NCBI GenBank assembly: GCA_017473015.1
Contig: JAFUNP010000033.1
Span: 1-64,000, forward strand
DNA from: Oscillospiraceae bacterium
GTDB lineage: Bacteria; Bacillota; Clostridia; Oscillospirales; Ruminococcaceae
Direction: 5' to 3'
Length of the DNA stretch: 64,000 nucleotides
Under the pieces are notes generated by a model. That model did not search any database. It was not told the origin of the DNA and was given only the letters and a program-made list of their open reading frames with translations. The first letter of the stretch is position 1; the number at the start of each line of letters is the position of its first letter. Of the stretch, positions 1 through 8,575 are shown in pieces. Made by a program: the position numbers and the translations under genes.

Positions 1-742
1 TAGCAATCAGAGCATACAGAGCAGCAACACCCAGTGTGGATACAACGATAACAACTGGAATGTCTTTCTGTGGGTTGATTGCTTCAGCAGAGTAGTTAAC
101 GATGATTGTAGCACCACCTGTAGCAAATGTCAGGAAGGAAGCAGCCTGCAGCAGACCTGTGATACCGTTTGTGATAAGAGGTGTGCCGTCGAAACCTGGG
201 CTTGTGAAGTAACCTGACCACTGTACTTTTGGAAGACCAAATGCACAGAACATCAGCAGAGCAATAATCAGAACATAGAACATGTAGTCCTGGATTTTAG
301 CAACTTTTTCTGTACCCATCAGGTTCAGAATGTAGAATGCTGTAAATACTACTGCTGTTACGATTGTGTCTTTACCCTGCCATGCAGGTACCAGAGAAAT
401 CAGGTAGGATGTAAAGCCGATTGCGTACATAGCAAGTGATACGTTGGAAATAAAGTAAGTGATTACGTAGAAACCTGAGAATGTTTCGCCAACGAACAGT
501 GCTGCCTGTGAGTATGTACCACCTTTAAGACGTACTACGGATGTGTAGAATACTGTTGGGATAGCACCGAATACTGTAAATACAGCAGCAATCATAAATG
601 CGATGTTAACTGAACGACCAGTCATACCGAGAGCGGAAATGGACATAACCATAACGCCGGCACCGATAATCTGACCTACAGCCATGGAGTACAGGTTGCC
701 ACGTGTAAGAACTCTTTTAAGTTCCTGTGTAGAAGTAGCCAT
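1..742 (-). CDS. APC-family amino acid permease, N-terminal part (gene runs off the window)
   Basis: Membrane transporter of the amino acid-polyamine-organocation superfamily. About 247 codons are visible; the C-terminal half lies beyond base 1. The ATG at 742 follows AAGGAG at a normal distance. The helix-1 glycine motif GQIIGAGVMVMSI sits near residues 23-35; in this superfamily that unwound segment binds the substrate's carboxylate. It is a close paralogue of the complete permease upstream (1165-2544): both contain ALGMTGRSVNI, FGLPKVQWSGYF and LTFATGGAT. A terminator and a separate promoter lie between the two, so they are probably independent units. The amino acid transported cannot be read from the sequence. 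Confidence 0.88.
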   Translation of the reverse strand, partial: MATSTQELKRVLTRGNLYSMAVGQIIGAGVMVMSISALGMTGRSVNIAFMIAAVFTVFGAIPTVFYTSVVRLKGGTYSQAALFVGETFSGFYVITYFISNVSLAMYAIGFTSYLISLVPAWQGKDTIVTAVVFTAFYILNLMGTEKVAKIQDYMFYVLIIALLMFCAFGLPKVQWSGYFTSPGFDGTPLITNGITGLLQAASFLTFATGGATIIVNYSAEAINPQKDIPVVIVVSTLGVAALYALIA

Positions 743-822
743 AAGTGTTTTCTCCTTGTTATAGTGAATATTAAATTATAAAGGGGGCGTAAATCACCAA
801 AAGCCCACCTTTTGTACACTTA

Positions 823-852
823 ATTTTACAATGCTTGTTCACAATTTGTCAA
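823..852 (-). promoter_or_regulatory. Promoter of the partial APC permease
   Basis: On the minus strand TTGACA (847-852) and TAAAAT (823-828) are separated by 18 bases, about 80 bases before the ATG at 742. The rest of 743-1164 is AT-rich and holds only this promoter and the terminator at 1070-1095; I see no gene there. Confidence 0.65.
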
Positions 853-1069
853 TAAATTTAATAATTATTTCATCAAAAACAGCAATTTTCACTGATTAAA
901 AGCCTTTTTTTAGTTAAATCACACAAAAATAACAGTTAATTTGACTGTCTATGAAGGACAAATGTACATAAACGTCTTACTATTGTTAAAAAATAAATTA
1001 ATTGGCAGTTTTACAAAATGTTTACTTATGTTTTACAATCAAACATCTTTTTTATATTTATTTTCACGC

Positions 1070-1095
1070 AAAAAGCCGCCCCGAGGGCGGCTTTT
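1070..1095 (-). terminator. Intrinsic terminator after APC permease 2
   Basis: A 7-bp GC stem (GCCGCCC / GGGCGGC) with a CGA loop is flanked by A5 on the left and T4 on the right. It follows the permease ending at 1165 and could work in both directions. Confidence 0.85.
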
Positions 1096-1164
1096 GCTGA
1101 CTGATATATGTTTTCAAAATTTATACATATTAATTGATTTTTTATCTTGAAGCAGGTGTATGTA

Positions 1165-2544
1165 TTACAGCAGAACTTCGTAAGATTTTTTGATATTAAC
1201 TGCGCCTGATTTCCAGCGGAGACTTGTATAAATGATAGCGAAGATACATGTTGCAACGTTGATAAGAACGATGGACATTGCAAGACCGCGGAGGTTCAGG
1301 TAAGCCTGCATCAGGATTGTGAATGCTGTACCACCGAGCATAAGTGTCAGAACACCATCTGAAACATGGAATGGTGATTTTGCCCATGCTTCTGGGAACA
1401 GTTTTGGCAGACGGATAACGCCCAGGGAGATAAAGAAGTTTGTTACGTTACCGATAACAAGAACCCATTTACCAAGCTGGTCAACTGGCAGACCAAACAG
1501 AACAGCTGGAACGTTAACTACGTAGAACATAATCAGCAGAACCCAGGCAACCTGTGTCTTTGGATGAAGCTGACCAACCCATGCTGGGAACCAGCCGTCT
1601 TCACAAGCTGAAACGAAAGGTTTCAGAGCGGAAGCGATTGAGGAGTTCAGTGTAGTACCAAGAGCAAAGCCAGCACCACAAATCATAAAGAAGTAGTAAG
1701 CCCATGATGGCATGATAGCTTTAGCGATTGGGCCCAGTGTGCCGGAAGCGATAACTTCTTCTGGAGGCATGATACCACCGATACAGGAAGCCAGACCTGC
1801 GTACAGCAGAGCAACGCCAACTGTGGAAACGATGATAACGAATGGGAAGTCTTTAGCTGGGTCTTTTGCGTCAGCGGAGAAGGACAGGATAACTGTAGCA
1901 CCACCTGTAGCAAATGTCAGGTAAGAAGCAGCTTCGAACAGACCAACAACACCGTTGGACATAAGTGGGTGACCAAACAGTTCGTTGCCGAAGTAGCCGG
2001 ACCACTGAACTTTTGGAAGACCAAAGAAGCAGAACATCAGCAGAGCAGCTACCAGCAGGTAGAACATGAAGCTCTGTACTTTAGCCATGTATTCTGTACC
2101 GAAGAAGTTCAGGATAAAGAAGATTGTCATTACCACGAAAGTAATCATTTTGTGGTGTGGCTGCCATGCAGGAATGAGAGCTACCAGGTAGTCTACGAGA
2201 CCTACAGCGTACATAGCCATAGAGAGTTTAGCGAGAATCTGTGTAACTGTGTAGAAACCGCCGAATTTTTCGCCTACGAATACAACAGCCTGTGTGTAAA
2301 GACCGCCGCGCATACGAAGAACGGATGATGCAAAAATTGCAGGGAATGCACCAAAAATTGTAAAGATAGCTGCGATAACAAATGAAATGTTAACGGAACG
2401 ACCTGTCATACCAAGAGCTTTGATAGACATTGTCATAACACCAGCACCGATAATCTGACCTACAGCAACAGCCATAAGGTCCATTCTGCCCAGTGTCTGG
2501 GTTACAGTAGAAAGATCAACTTTCTGTTTCTGAGTCTGAGCCAT
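1165..2544 (-). CDS. APC-family amino acid permease
   Basis: Complete 459-residue inner-membrane transporter, the usual length for the APC superfamily (about 12 membrane helices). GQIIGAGVM at residues 29-37 is the substrate-binding helix-1 motif. The ATG at 2544 has AAAAGGAGAAAATT just upstream. It shares long identical blocks with the truncated permease at 1-742, so the pair is a tandem duplication, each copy with its own promoter. Neighbouring genes do not reveal the substrate; glutamate/GABA-antiporter-like or general amino acid permeases are both possible. Later genes in the window (asparaginase, PepD, isoaspartyl dipeptidase) fit an organism that takes up and degrades amino acids. Confidence 0.9.
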   Translation of the reverse strand: MAQTQKQKVDLSTVTQTLGRMDLMAVAVGQIIGAGVMTMSIKALGMTGRSVNISFVIAAIFTIFGAFPAIFASSVLRMRGGLYTQAVVFVGEKFGGFYTVTQILAKLSMAMYAVGLVDYLVALIPAWQPHHKMITFVVMTIFFILNFFGTEYMAKVQSFMFYLLVAALLMFCFFGLPKVQWSGYFGNELFGHPLMSNGVVGLFEAASYLTFATGGATVILSFSADAKDPAKDFPFVIIVSTVGVALLYAGLASCIGGIMPPEEVIASGTLGPIAKAIMPSWAYYFFMICGAGFALGTTLNSSIASALKPFVSACEDGWFPAWVGQLHPKTQVAWVLLIMFYVVNVPAVLFGLPVDQLGKWVLVIGNVTNFFISLGVIRLPKLFPEAWAKSPFHVSDGVLTLMLGGTAFTILMQAYLNLRGLAMSIVLINVATCIFAIIYTSLRWKSGAVNIKKSYEVLL

Positions 2545-2590
2545 AATTTTCTCCTTTTAAATTTTATTTGTTCCAACGCATATCAGTCTG

Positions 2591-2619
2591 ATGATATAAA
2601 ATCAATCACGTTGTTTCAA
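2591..2619 (-). promoter_or_regulatory. Promoter of APC permease 2
   Basis: Minus-strand TTGAAA (2614-2619), 17-base spacer, TATCAT (2591-2596), about 45 bases before the ATG. The remaining 2620-2873 is very AT-rich spacer without a recognisable gene, RNA or operator. Confidence 0.6.
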
Positions 2620-2873
2620 AGGTTATTTTAAAAAAATATTCATATTTTGGCAATACTTTTTTCATTTTTTATAACAAAAATGTCAAAAGCAACACGATTT
2701 TCAGAAAAATTTTGTTATTTTTCACAAAAATTTCTTTTCTTATTCACTTGCAAAAATAAATTTTCTTGTTCCACACAATTATTTGAGCTGTTATTTTGCC
2801 TATGTTTGTTATTTGTTTAACATTTTAACATGTTTTTTCTGTCCGGATGACACCAACAGGACATTTTCACATC

Positions 2874-2901
2874 AAAAAAAGGCAGCTATAGCTGCCTTTT
2901 T
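2874..2901 (-). terminator. Terminator after cardiolipin synthase
   Basis: Perfect palindrome GGCAGCTATAGCTGCC (2881-2896), with an A7 tract before it and T5 after it. It sits ten bases past the stop codon of the synthase. Confidence 0.85.
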
Positions 2902-2909
2902 ACTGATTT

Positions 2910-4448
2910 TTACATCATAGGTCCAAGTACCCTGAAAACTATCTGATACAGGCGTTTCAGAAATGAAACATTTTCAATATCCTGCATGGTTACCAGATGG
3001 CTGTGGGTGAACATATTCTCAAAATCCGCTTTTACATCTGCTGTTATGCTGCCACCGTAAAAGCTGCAGCAGTTTTCAAAATTGAGATACATGGAACGGT
3101 AATCTGTATTGGCACCGCCTACAATAGCCTGTACATCGTCACTTACATACATTTTTGCGTGAACAAAACCGGGGGTATATTCATATATTTTCACTCCGGC
3201 ATCTACAAGGGCCTTGTAATAGCTTTGGGTGACATAGTACACATACCATTTATCCGGAATCCCCGGCACCACAATGCGCACATCTATGCCGCTGCGTGCT
3301 GCAAGAGTAAGAGCAGTTAGCATTTCATTGTCTATAACCAGATAAGGTGTGGCTATATAAACATAATCCTTCGCGTTATTTATAATATTCAGATAGGCGT
3401 TGGCGCACACATTGTTTTTATCCATAGGTGTATCAAAATATGGCTGCACTATCCCGTCAGTTTCCATTGAGTAATCCGGTGAAAAGTTGTTGTAATCCAG
3501 CTTTTCTCCGCATCCGTATTCCCAGGTCTGTATAAAAGTGGCAGTCAGGCTCCATACCGCATCACCTTCCAGACGGAAGCCGGTGTCTTTCCATACGCCA
3601 AAGCGTTCCACATAATTGATATATTCATCAGCGATATTTATGCCGCCACTGTAGCCCACAGCAGAGTCTATGACAGCGATTTTGCGGTGGTCACGGTGGT
3701 TGAGCATAAGATAATCCCCTATATGCAGGCTGAATTTCACATCGTTGAACACACACACCTTTATACCGCAGCTGCGTAAAGTTTCTTCGTAGCCCCGGGG
3801 AAAGTTTACCATACAGCCCCAGCCGTCATAAATCAGGCGTACATCTACGCCCCGGGCAGCTTTTTCTTTCAGCACGCTGAGAACGCGGTCCCACATATAA
3901 CCCTGGTCAATTATAAAATACTGGAGAAAAATACTATTTTCCGCTTTTTCCATATCGGCCAGCATATCACGGAAATAAGCTGCACCGGTGTCGTAATACT
4001 TTACAGCAGTGTTTTCATATGCCGGGGCAAACGCCACATTCTGCAGATACAGCATCTGCTTTGCAAGAGACTTGTCAGCTGCTCCTGTCCTGTCGATAAT
4101 CCCCTGGTTGGGTTTCATAACCTTGTTGGTGCGCCGGACTATCTGTTCCATCTGCTGTTTCTGCTTTTTGGTCATTTTTGTGTCGCCCCACAGAGCATAA
4201 AAAACCGCACCCGACACAGGCAATATAATCATAACAATCAGCCATGAGATTTTGTAGGCCGGGTTCATGTCGTCGCGTTCAAACATATACAGTATTATCA
4301 GCACACTGAGAATAGTCATCAGCATATATATTGCAGCACCCGCTGTATAAAATCTGACGGTAAGGGTCAGGAAAAAGCAAATCTGAAACAATGCCAGCAA
4401 AACTATAAAAAATTTTCTGGTAAAAACAAATCTTTTGAGTTTATTCAT
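2910..4448 (-). CDS. cls: Cardiolipin synthase (phospholipase D superfamily)
   Basis: Membrane enzyme that condenses two phosphatidylglycerol molecules into cardiolipin and glycerol. Its 512 residues match the bacterial Cls family. Hydrophobic N-terminal segments (about residues 10-30, 35-52, 66-86) anchor it. Both PLD HxKxxxxD motifs are intact: HRKIAVID near residue 250, followed by GYSGGINIADEY, and HAKMYVSD near residue 430, followed by GGANTDYRS. The ATG at 4448 follows GCAGGAGAATAT. It is a single-gene unit ending in the terminator at 2874-2901. Other PLD-family phosphatidyltransferases are possible, but the domain order is typical of Cls. Confidence 0.92.
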   Translation of the reverse strand: MNKLKRFVFTRKFFIVLLALFQICFFLTLTVRFYTAGAAIYMLMTILSVLIILYMFERDDMNPAYKISWLIVMIILPVSGAVFYALWGDTKMTKKQKQQMEQIVRRTNKVMKPNQGIIDRTGAADKSLAKQMLYLQNVAFAPAYENTAVKYYDTGAAYFRDMLADMEKAENSIFLQYFIIDQGYMWDRVLSVLKEKAARGVDVRLIYDGWGCMVNFPRGYEETLRSCGIKVCVFNDVKFSLHIGDYLMLNHRDHRKIAVIDSAVGYSGGINIADEYINYVERFGVWKDTGFRLEGDAVWSLTATFIQTWEYGCGEKLDYNNFSPDYSMETDGIVQPYFDTPMDKNNVCANAYLNIINNAKDYVYIATPYLVIDNEMLTALTLAARSGIDVRIVVPGIPDKWYVYYVTQSYYKALVDAGVKIYEYTPGFVHAKMYVSDDVQAIVGGANTDYRSMYLNFENCCSFYGGSITADVKADFENMFTHSHLVTMQDIENVSFLKRLYQIVFRVLGPMM

Positions 4449-4553
4449 ATATTCTCCTGCAAAACTGTCCGGAGGCAGTTAAAACTATATTTACATATTC
4501 TATGATATATTAATATAATTGTTTTTTCAAGGGCAGCTATACCACCACGAGAC

Positions 4554-4584
4554 AAAAAAGAGCATCCGCATTATGCAGATACTC
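4554..4584 (-). terminator. Terminator after cyclophilin lipoprotein
   Basis: On the minus strand an 11-bp stem (GAGTATCTGCA / TGCGGATGCTC, including G-U pairs) with a TAA loop is followed by T6. It starts 12 bases after the stop codon. Confidence 0.85.
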
Positions 4585-4595
4585 CTTGCAATATA

Positions 4596-5297
4596 CTATT
4601 CTGCCACTGATACCACTACAGATTCTATAACAATATCATCCACCGGTTTTTCAGCCGTGTCAGTTTCCGCACGGCTGATTTTGTAAGCTACATTCAAGCC
4701 TTCGTAAATCTGACCGAATACAGTATAACGGTAGTCCAGCTCCGGCATACCGCCGGCCTGTCTGTAGGCGGAGATGATTTCCTCCCTCCAGCCGGCTGTT
4801 TCCATCTGTGTCAGGGCATCATCAGCCAGGCTGCCAACAGGTGAAGTCACAAAAAAGAACTGGCTGCCGTTTGTGTCAGCGCCATGATTGGCCATAGACA
4901 GCGCACCGCAGTAATGGTGCAGCTTATCGGAAAATTCATCCTCAAACTCCAGGCCCCAGCAGCTGGTGCCTCCGCCGGCACTGCCGTCAGGAGAGCCACC
5001 CTGTACCACAAAATCTTCCACTACCCTGTGGAATGTTGTGCCGTCATAATAACCGTTACCGGCAAGGCTGATAAAATTCTGTACAGCTTTTGGTGCATAA
5101 TCGGGAAAAAGCAGGACTTTGATTTCACCTTCGGATGTGGTAATAGTGGCTATGGTATCACCGGATTGTGGCTGCTGCAGCTGAATTTCAGCAGTATTCA
5201 CATTCAGTTTTTCACTGCCCAGGCCACCGCCGCCGCAGGCTGTCATAAATCCAGCACAGATTACAGTCAGCAATAAAATTCCCAGTATTTTTTTCAT
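4596..5297 (-). CDS. Peptidyl-prolyl cis-trans isomerase lipoprotein, cyclophilin type
   Basis: Predicted surface-anchored foldase that isomerises proline peptide bonds in exported proteins. The chosen ATG at 5297 has GGAGAG seven bases upstream; the in-frame ATG at 5318 has no such site. Residues 1-21 form a lipoprotein signal (MKKILG, hydrophobic core, MTAC lipobox with Cys21). The cyclophilin domain follows from about residue 45, with the family blocks NFISLAGNGYYDGTTFHRV, GGSPDGSAGGGTS and NGSQFFFVTS. Length 233 aa. It stands alone between two terminators or promoters. A second exported foldase of another family lies at 18403-19536. Confidence 0.92.
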   Translation of the reverse strand: MKKILGILLLTVICAGFMTACGGGGLGSEKLNVNTAEIQLQQPQSGDTIATITTSEGEIKVLLFPDYAPKAVQNFISLAGNGYYDGTTFHRVVEDFVVQGGSPDGSAGGGTSCWGLEFEDEFSDKLHHYCGALSMANHGADTNGSQFFFVTSPVGSLADDALTQMETAGWREEIISAYRQAGGMPELDYRYTVFGQIYEGLNVAYKISRAETDTAEKPVDDIVIESVVVSVAE

Positions 5298-5445
5298 ATA
5301 TCTCTCCGTTTTTTGCATATAAATAAATTATTCTATTTATTTTACCACAAAAAAAGTAAAAATAATATGATGTTTTTATGAATTTATAATTTTATACAAA
5401 AATTTTACGGCTTTGTGTATATTTTGGAAAATCGTTCCCATTCTG

Positions 5446-5475
5446 TTGACTTATCAGGTCAAAATAGTGTAATAT
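5446..5475 (+). promoter_or_regulatory. Promoter of the DUF1292 gene
   Basis: TTGACT (5446-5451) and TAATAT (5470-5475) with an 18-base spacer, some 30 bases before the start codon. Confidence 0.5.
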
Positions 5476-5506
5476 AATGTTAACAACAAAAAGGAGGTAC
5501 CTTCCC

Positions 5507-5842
5507 ATGCAGGATAAAGATATGGAACTTCAGCCAACTGAAGCCGATGAAGAATACTCCCCTACTATTATTACTCTGACTGATGAAAACGGCGACACAT
5601 ATATGTTTGAAATCGTAGATGAAATCGATTACAACGAAGAACACTATCTGGCCGTTGTTGAATATTTTGAAGACCCACAGAAAGCTCTGGAAGCTGAACC
5701 TGTGCTTATCATTTTCCGTGTCGGGGATGCCGATGAAGACGGACTGGATACATTTGATATTGTTGACGATGACGAGGAATTTTTTGAAGTAGGCGGAATT
5801 TTTGAAAAACGCTTGAGCGAAATTTACGAAATCGAAGAATAA
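5507..5842 (+). CDS. DUF1292 family protein (YrzB-like)
   Basis: Small, strongly acidic cytoplasmic protein of 111 residues. The family (DUF1292, YrzB in Bacillus) is widespread in Firmicutes and has no established biochemical role. The pattern TLTDENGDTYMFEIVDEIDY, then EEHYLAVVEY, then VLIIFRVGDADEDG is typical. The start at 5507 is set by AAGGAGG nine bases upstream; the in-frame ATG at 5477 lacks a site. Its own promoter lies at 5446-5475, and 6S RNA follows directly downstream. Confidence 0.85.
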   Translation: MQDKDMELQPTEADEEYSPTIITLTDENGDTYMFEIVDEIDYNEEHYLAVVEYFEDPQKALEAEPVLIIFRVGDADEDGLDTFDIVDDDEEFFEVGGIFEKRLSEIYEIEE

Positions 5843-5879
5843 AATTGAATATCAAAGATATAATAATGGTTATAAACCT

Positions 5880-6110
5880 GTCTTGTGCGAAAATATGCAG
5901 TCATTTTTAATCCTACACTTATATTAAAAGGCGGTTACCGTTTAATATGGAATTGCAGACCTCCCCCACTGGGGAAGAAGGGAGCATGAAAGTATCATCG
6001 TAACATAGCCACCCTGTTTTTTACAAAACGGGTTCTAATATGGCTGTATACGGCTTGACGGGTTTATATATATTTACAGCAAGGCGTAACGGAAGTTACG
6101 CTTTTATTTT
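5880..6110 (+). ncRNA. ssrS: 6S RNA (SsrS/BsrA type)
   Basis: The gene-free stretch between DUF1292 and tcdA carries a 6S-like sequence. The 5' arm has TACACTTATATT followed by GGCGGTTACCGTTTAATATG (5931-5950). From memory this resembles the Bacillus 6S-1 segment around its GGCGTTATCGGTTTGATATG. CTTG near 5883 can pair with CAAG near 6080, closing a long rod, and an intrinsic terminator ends it. In B. subtilis bsrA also neighbours the tcdA homologue yrvM, so position supports the call. 6S RNA binds the housekeeping RNA polymerase holoenzyme as a promoter mimic. A TATAAT-rich stretch at 5859-5875 may hold its promoter. The 5' end is approximate. Confidence 0.8.
6084..6110 (+). terminator. Terminator of 6S RNA
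   Basis: GCGTAAC / GTTACGC stem with a GGAA loop (6084-6101), then TTTTATTTT. Confidence 0.85.
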
Positions 6111-6146
6111 ACGAAATTTTGCCTTTGACGGCATAATGAGGTGTTT

Positions 6147-6854
6147 ATGGCTTTTAACGAAAGAACCCTGATGACAGTGGAAAAAGAAATATATGACCGC
6201 ATAACCTCCAAGCATGTGGTGCTGGTAGGTGTAGGCGGTGTAGGCGGTGCCGTGTTTGAATGTCTGGTACGTTTCGGAATGAAAAGGATAACCATAATTG
6301 ATTTTGACACCGTGGATGAAACCAACCTGAACAGACAGATTATATCCACCACTCATACTGTGGGCAGAATAAAAACAGAGGTGGCCAAGGAACGCGGACT
6401 GGCCATAAACCCCGACTGTGAAATAAACGCATATAATATGTTTATGGAAAAGGACAACCTGCACATTGTCGGCGACCTTAAGCCTGACTATGTGATAGAT
6501 GCCATAGACAGTGTAAAAAGCAAGCTGGACCTGGTGCAGTACTGCCATGAAAAGGGCATAAAAATAATTTCTGCCATGGGAACAGGCAACCGATTTGCTG
6601 TAGAGGGATTTGTGATTGACACAGTAGAAAACACCGCAGGAAACGGCTGTGGGCTGTCCAGAGTGATGAGACAGGAGCTGAGAAAAAGAGGCGTAAAAGG
6701 CCATATAAGCCTGTTTAACAAATATCCGCCACAGTCAAAGGCGGTGAACTCCTCCAACGGGCGCCACGCACCCGGCAGCACAGTTTTCGCCCCGAATCTG
6801 GCCGGCATAATGATAGCACAATATGTGTGCGATGAGCTGGGTAAAGAGGAATAA
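6147..6854 (+). CDS. tcdA: tRNA threonylcarbamoyladenosine dehydratase (TcdA/CsdL/YrvM)
   Basis: E1-like ATP-dependent enzyme that dehydrates t6A37 in ANN-decoding tRNAs to the cyclic form ct6A. Length 235 aa. The N-terminal ThiF/MoeB Rossmann motif GVGGVGGAVFE lies near residues 30-40, followed by IDFDTVDETNLNRQI, DAIDSVKSK and ISAMGTGNR, all in family order. The C-terminal block SKAVNSSNGRHAPGST resembles TcdA rather than ThiF. The ATG at 6147 was preferred over the in-frame GTG at 6141, which is part of the Shine-Dalgarno GAGGTG. It lies next to 6S RNA as in Bacillus and ends at its own terminator. Confidence 0.9.
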   Translation: MAFNERTLMTVEKEIYDRITSKHVVLVGVGGVGGAVFECLVRFGMKRITIIDFDTVDETNLNRQIISTTHTVGRIKTEVAKERGLAINPDCEINAYNMFMEKDNLHIVGDLKPDYVIDAIDSVKSKLDLVQYCHEKGIKIISAMGTGNRFAVEGFVIDTVENTAGNGCGLSRVMRQELRKRGVKGHISLFNKYPPQSKAVNSSNGRHAPGSTVFAPNLAGIMIAQYVCDELGKEE

Positions 6855-6857
6855 AAC

Positions 6858-6886
6858 AAGCCACCGGAAACGGTGGCTTTTATTTT
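6858..6886 (+). terminator. Terminator of tcdA
   Basis: AAGCCACCG / CGGTGGCTT stem with a GAAA tetraloop and a T-rich tail, immediately after the stop codon. Confidence 0.88.
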
Positions 6887-6933
6887 GCAGCGAACAGAGC
6901 CTGTGCTGTACCACAAATTATTCATATAAAAAA

Positions 6934-6966
6934 TTAAAAGCCGGGGTGATTTGCCCCGGCTTTAAT
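6934..6966 (-). terminator. Terminator after the frameshifted MFS gene
   Basis: AAAGCCGGGG / CCCCGGCTTT (6937-6946 with 6954-6963) with a seven-base loop. A and T runs on both sides make it usable in both directions. Confidence 0.85.
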
Positions 6967-6982
6967 CAGTTTACATATTCAA

Positions 6983-8283
6983 TTAAGCTTTTTCCAGCAG
7001 AGACTGGAAGTTTTCTTCATTTACTTTGTATGTAAGTGTTTCAGGCAGAGATACCAGCAGAGGCAGACGGATAACCAGTTCAGCAGCGATGTAGATAATA
7101 AACAGCCACTGTGGACCGATTGTGTCATAGATAACACCTGCTGCAGCTGCAACAACAGCAGCAATCAGGGAGCCAATCATACCGTTGGCACCTGCCCAAC
7201 GGCCACGGGCCCAGCCAGGCACCAGTTCGTGCTGAACAGAACCGGAAACAACCATGGAAATTTCCTGGAAGCCAGCCAGGATACCTACCAGATAAAGCAT
7301 AACGGTGTTCTTTGTAACCAGCAGCAATACAAGACCTGCAACATAGAGAACGATTGTAGAGCCAAGAACAATTTTACGACCGTATTTGTCAGCCATAATA
7401 CCTACAAAGTAACCGCAGGTAAGAGCTGTAAGAGCTGTACATGTTGTCATAATAGCCAGTTCTTCTGTGCTTGCGCCTTTTACTTCAGCTGCATACAGCT
7501 GCAGATAAGGGATAATCATAGCTGTAGGCATACGGTTAACACCTGTCATGATAATCCATTTCAGGCAGTTTTTGTCTGCTTTCATCATGTCAACAGCATC
7601 TTTGAAGGCATTGCGCTTTACTCTTTTTGCGCCGCCCAGATGGCTTACATCCAGTTTGAAAACAACAAGAAGCAGTGACAGAACTGTGAGAACAAGACAG
7701 AACAGGAACAGTGGTTTGATGGAGTTAGGGTCTGTAGGTGAAGTGCCTTCAGGAACATTCATCACATTTACCAGGAACCAACCTGCAAATGCAGGGCCAA
7801 TCATACCCAATGCACCGGCAGCGAAGGTTTCGCAAACCAGCATACCTTTGGCACGGTCGCAGGATTCCAGACAGTTACCGCAGATATTTGAACAGGACTG
7901 ACCACCCAGTGTGGACCCATTGTGTGCAGGAACATACCCAGTGCAGCTACCTGCCATACAGGTGCGCCCCACAAAGCTATATAACCGCCCAGAAGTACGG
8001 CTATACCGAAAATATACATTTTTTTAGGGCCATGACGGTCAATATGCTGACCGAGGAATGGTGCCATGAGAGCAGATACAATCATACCCAGGCTGGTCAC
8101 ATAACCAATCTGTGCTTTTGTAGCGCCCATAAGCACGATGTACAGTGACAGGTATGGCAGAACTGCTTTATAACCCAGACGTTCCATGGATGTACGGTAA
8201 ACTGTAACTTTCCATGCAGTCTGCTGAGCTTTCCAGAAAGCAAAGATATTCAGTGAATTCTGGTTAGTTTCTTTAGAAGCCAT
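6983..8283 (-). pseudogene. MFS transporter interrupted by a single-base frameshift
   Basis: Two overlapping frames together encode one major facilitator superfamily transporter of about 430 residues. The N-terminal part runs from 8283 (ATG after GAAAGGAG) and contains GQHIDRHGPKKMY, the MFS loop 2-3 motif. The C-terminal part ends at 6983 and contains VGIMADKYGRKIVLG, the matching motif in the second half. The coding frame changes near 7912-7918. There ATGGGTCCACACTGG reads MGPHW in the first frame, while the continuing protein needs MG-STLGGQS, as if one base were lost after ATGGG. Everything else (promoter, ribosome site, terminator, composition) looks intact. It is therefore a very recent mutation, a phase-variable site or a sequence error. 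Substrate unknown. Confidence 0.8.
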
Positions 8284-8357
8284 TTTTATACTTTTCTCCT
8301 TTCAGAATGTACCGCACAGAAGCGGTATAAATTGTGTATCAAAATAATCCACTTTAT

Positions 8358-8385
8358 ATTTTACCACTCTTCCATATAATGTCAA
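8358..8385 (-). promoter_or_regulatory. Promoter of the frameshifted MFS gene
   Basis: Minus-strand TTGACA (8380-8385), 16-base spacer, TAAAAT (8358-8363). The rest of the 8284-8575 spacer is AT-rich and shows no gene. Confidence 0.6.
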
Positions 8386-8575
8386 TCGGTTTTAAAGTAA
8401 TTTTACACAATCAGCTGTATATCGTAATTGAATACATAAAGCAACGCGGCTGTCATTCCTTTTGCTTTATCAACATATTTTAAAAATTTTCACAAAAGTA
8501 CTATTACACAGGAATATTTTGTGTTAAAATATAATTAAGTATGTAATACACTTATTTATATATACGGAGATAATT

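Noticed and set aside
5318..5318. Upstream ATG of the cyclophilin gene, also those at 18284 (M20), 43031 (MFS) and 50823 (rplK)
   Set aside because: In each case a strong Shine-Dalgarno site lies just before a later in-frame ATG and none before the first, so the later start was used.
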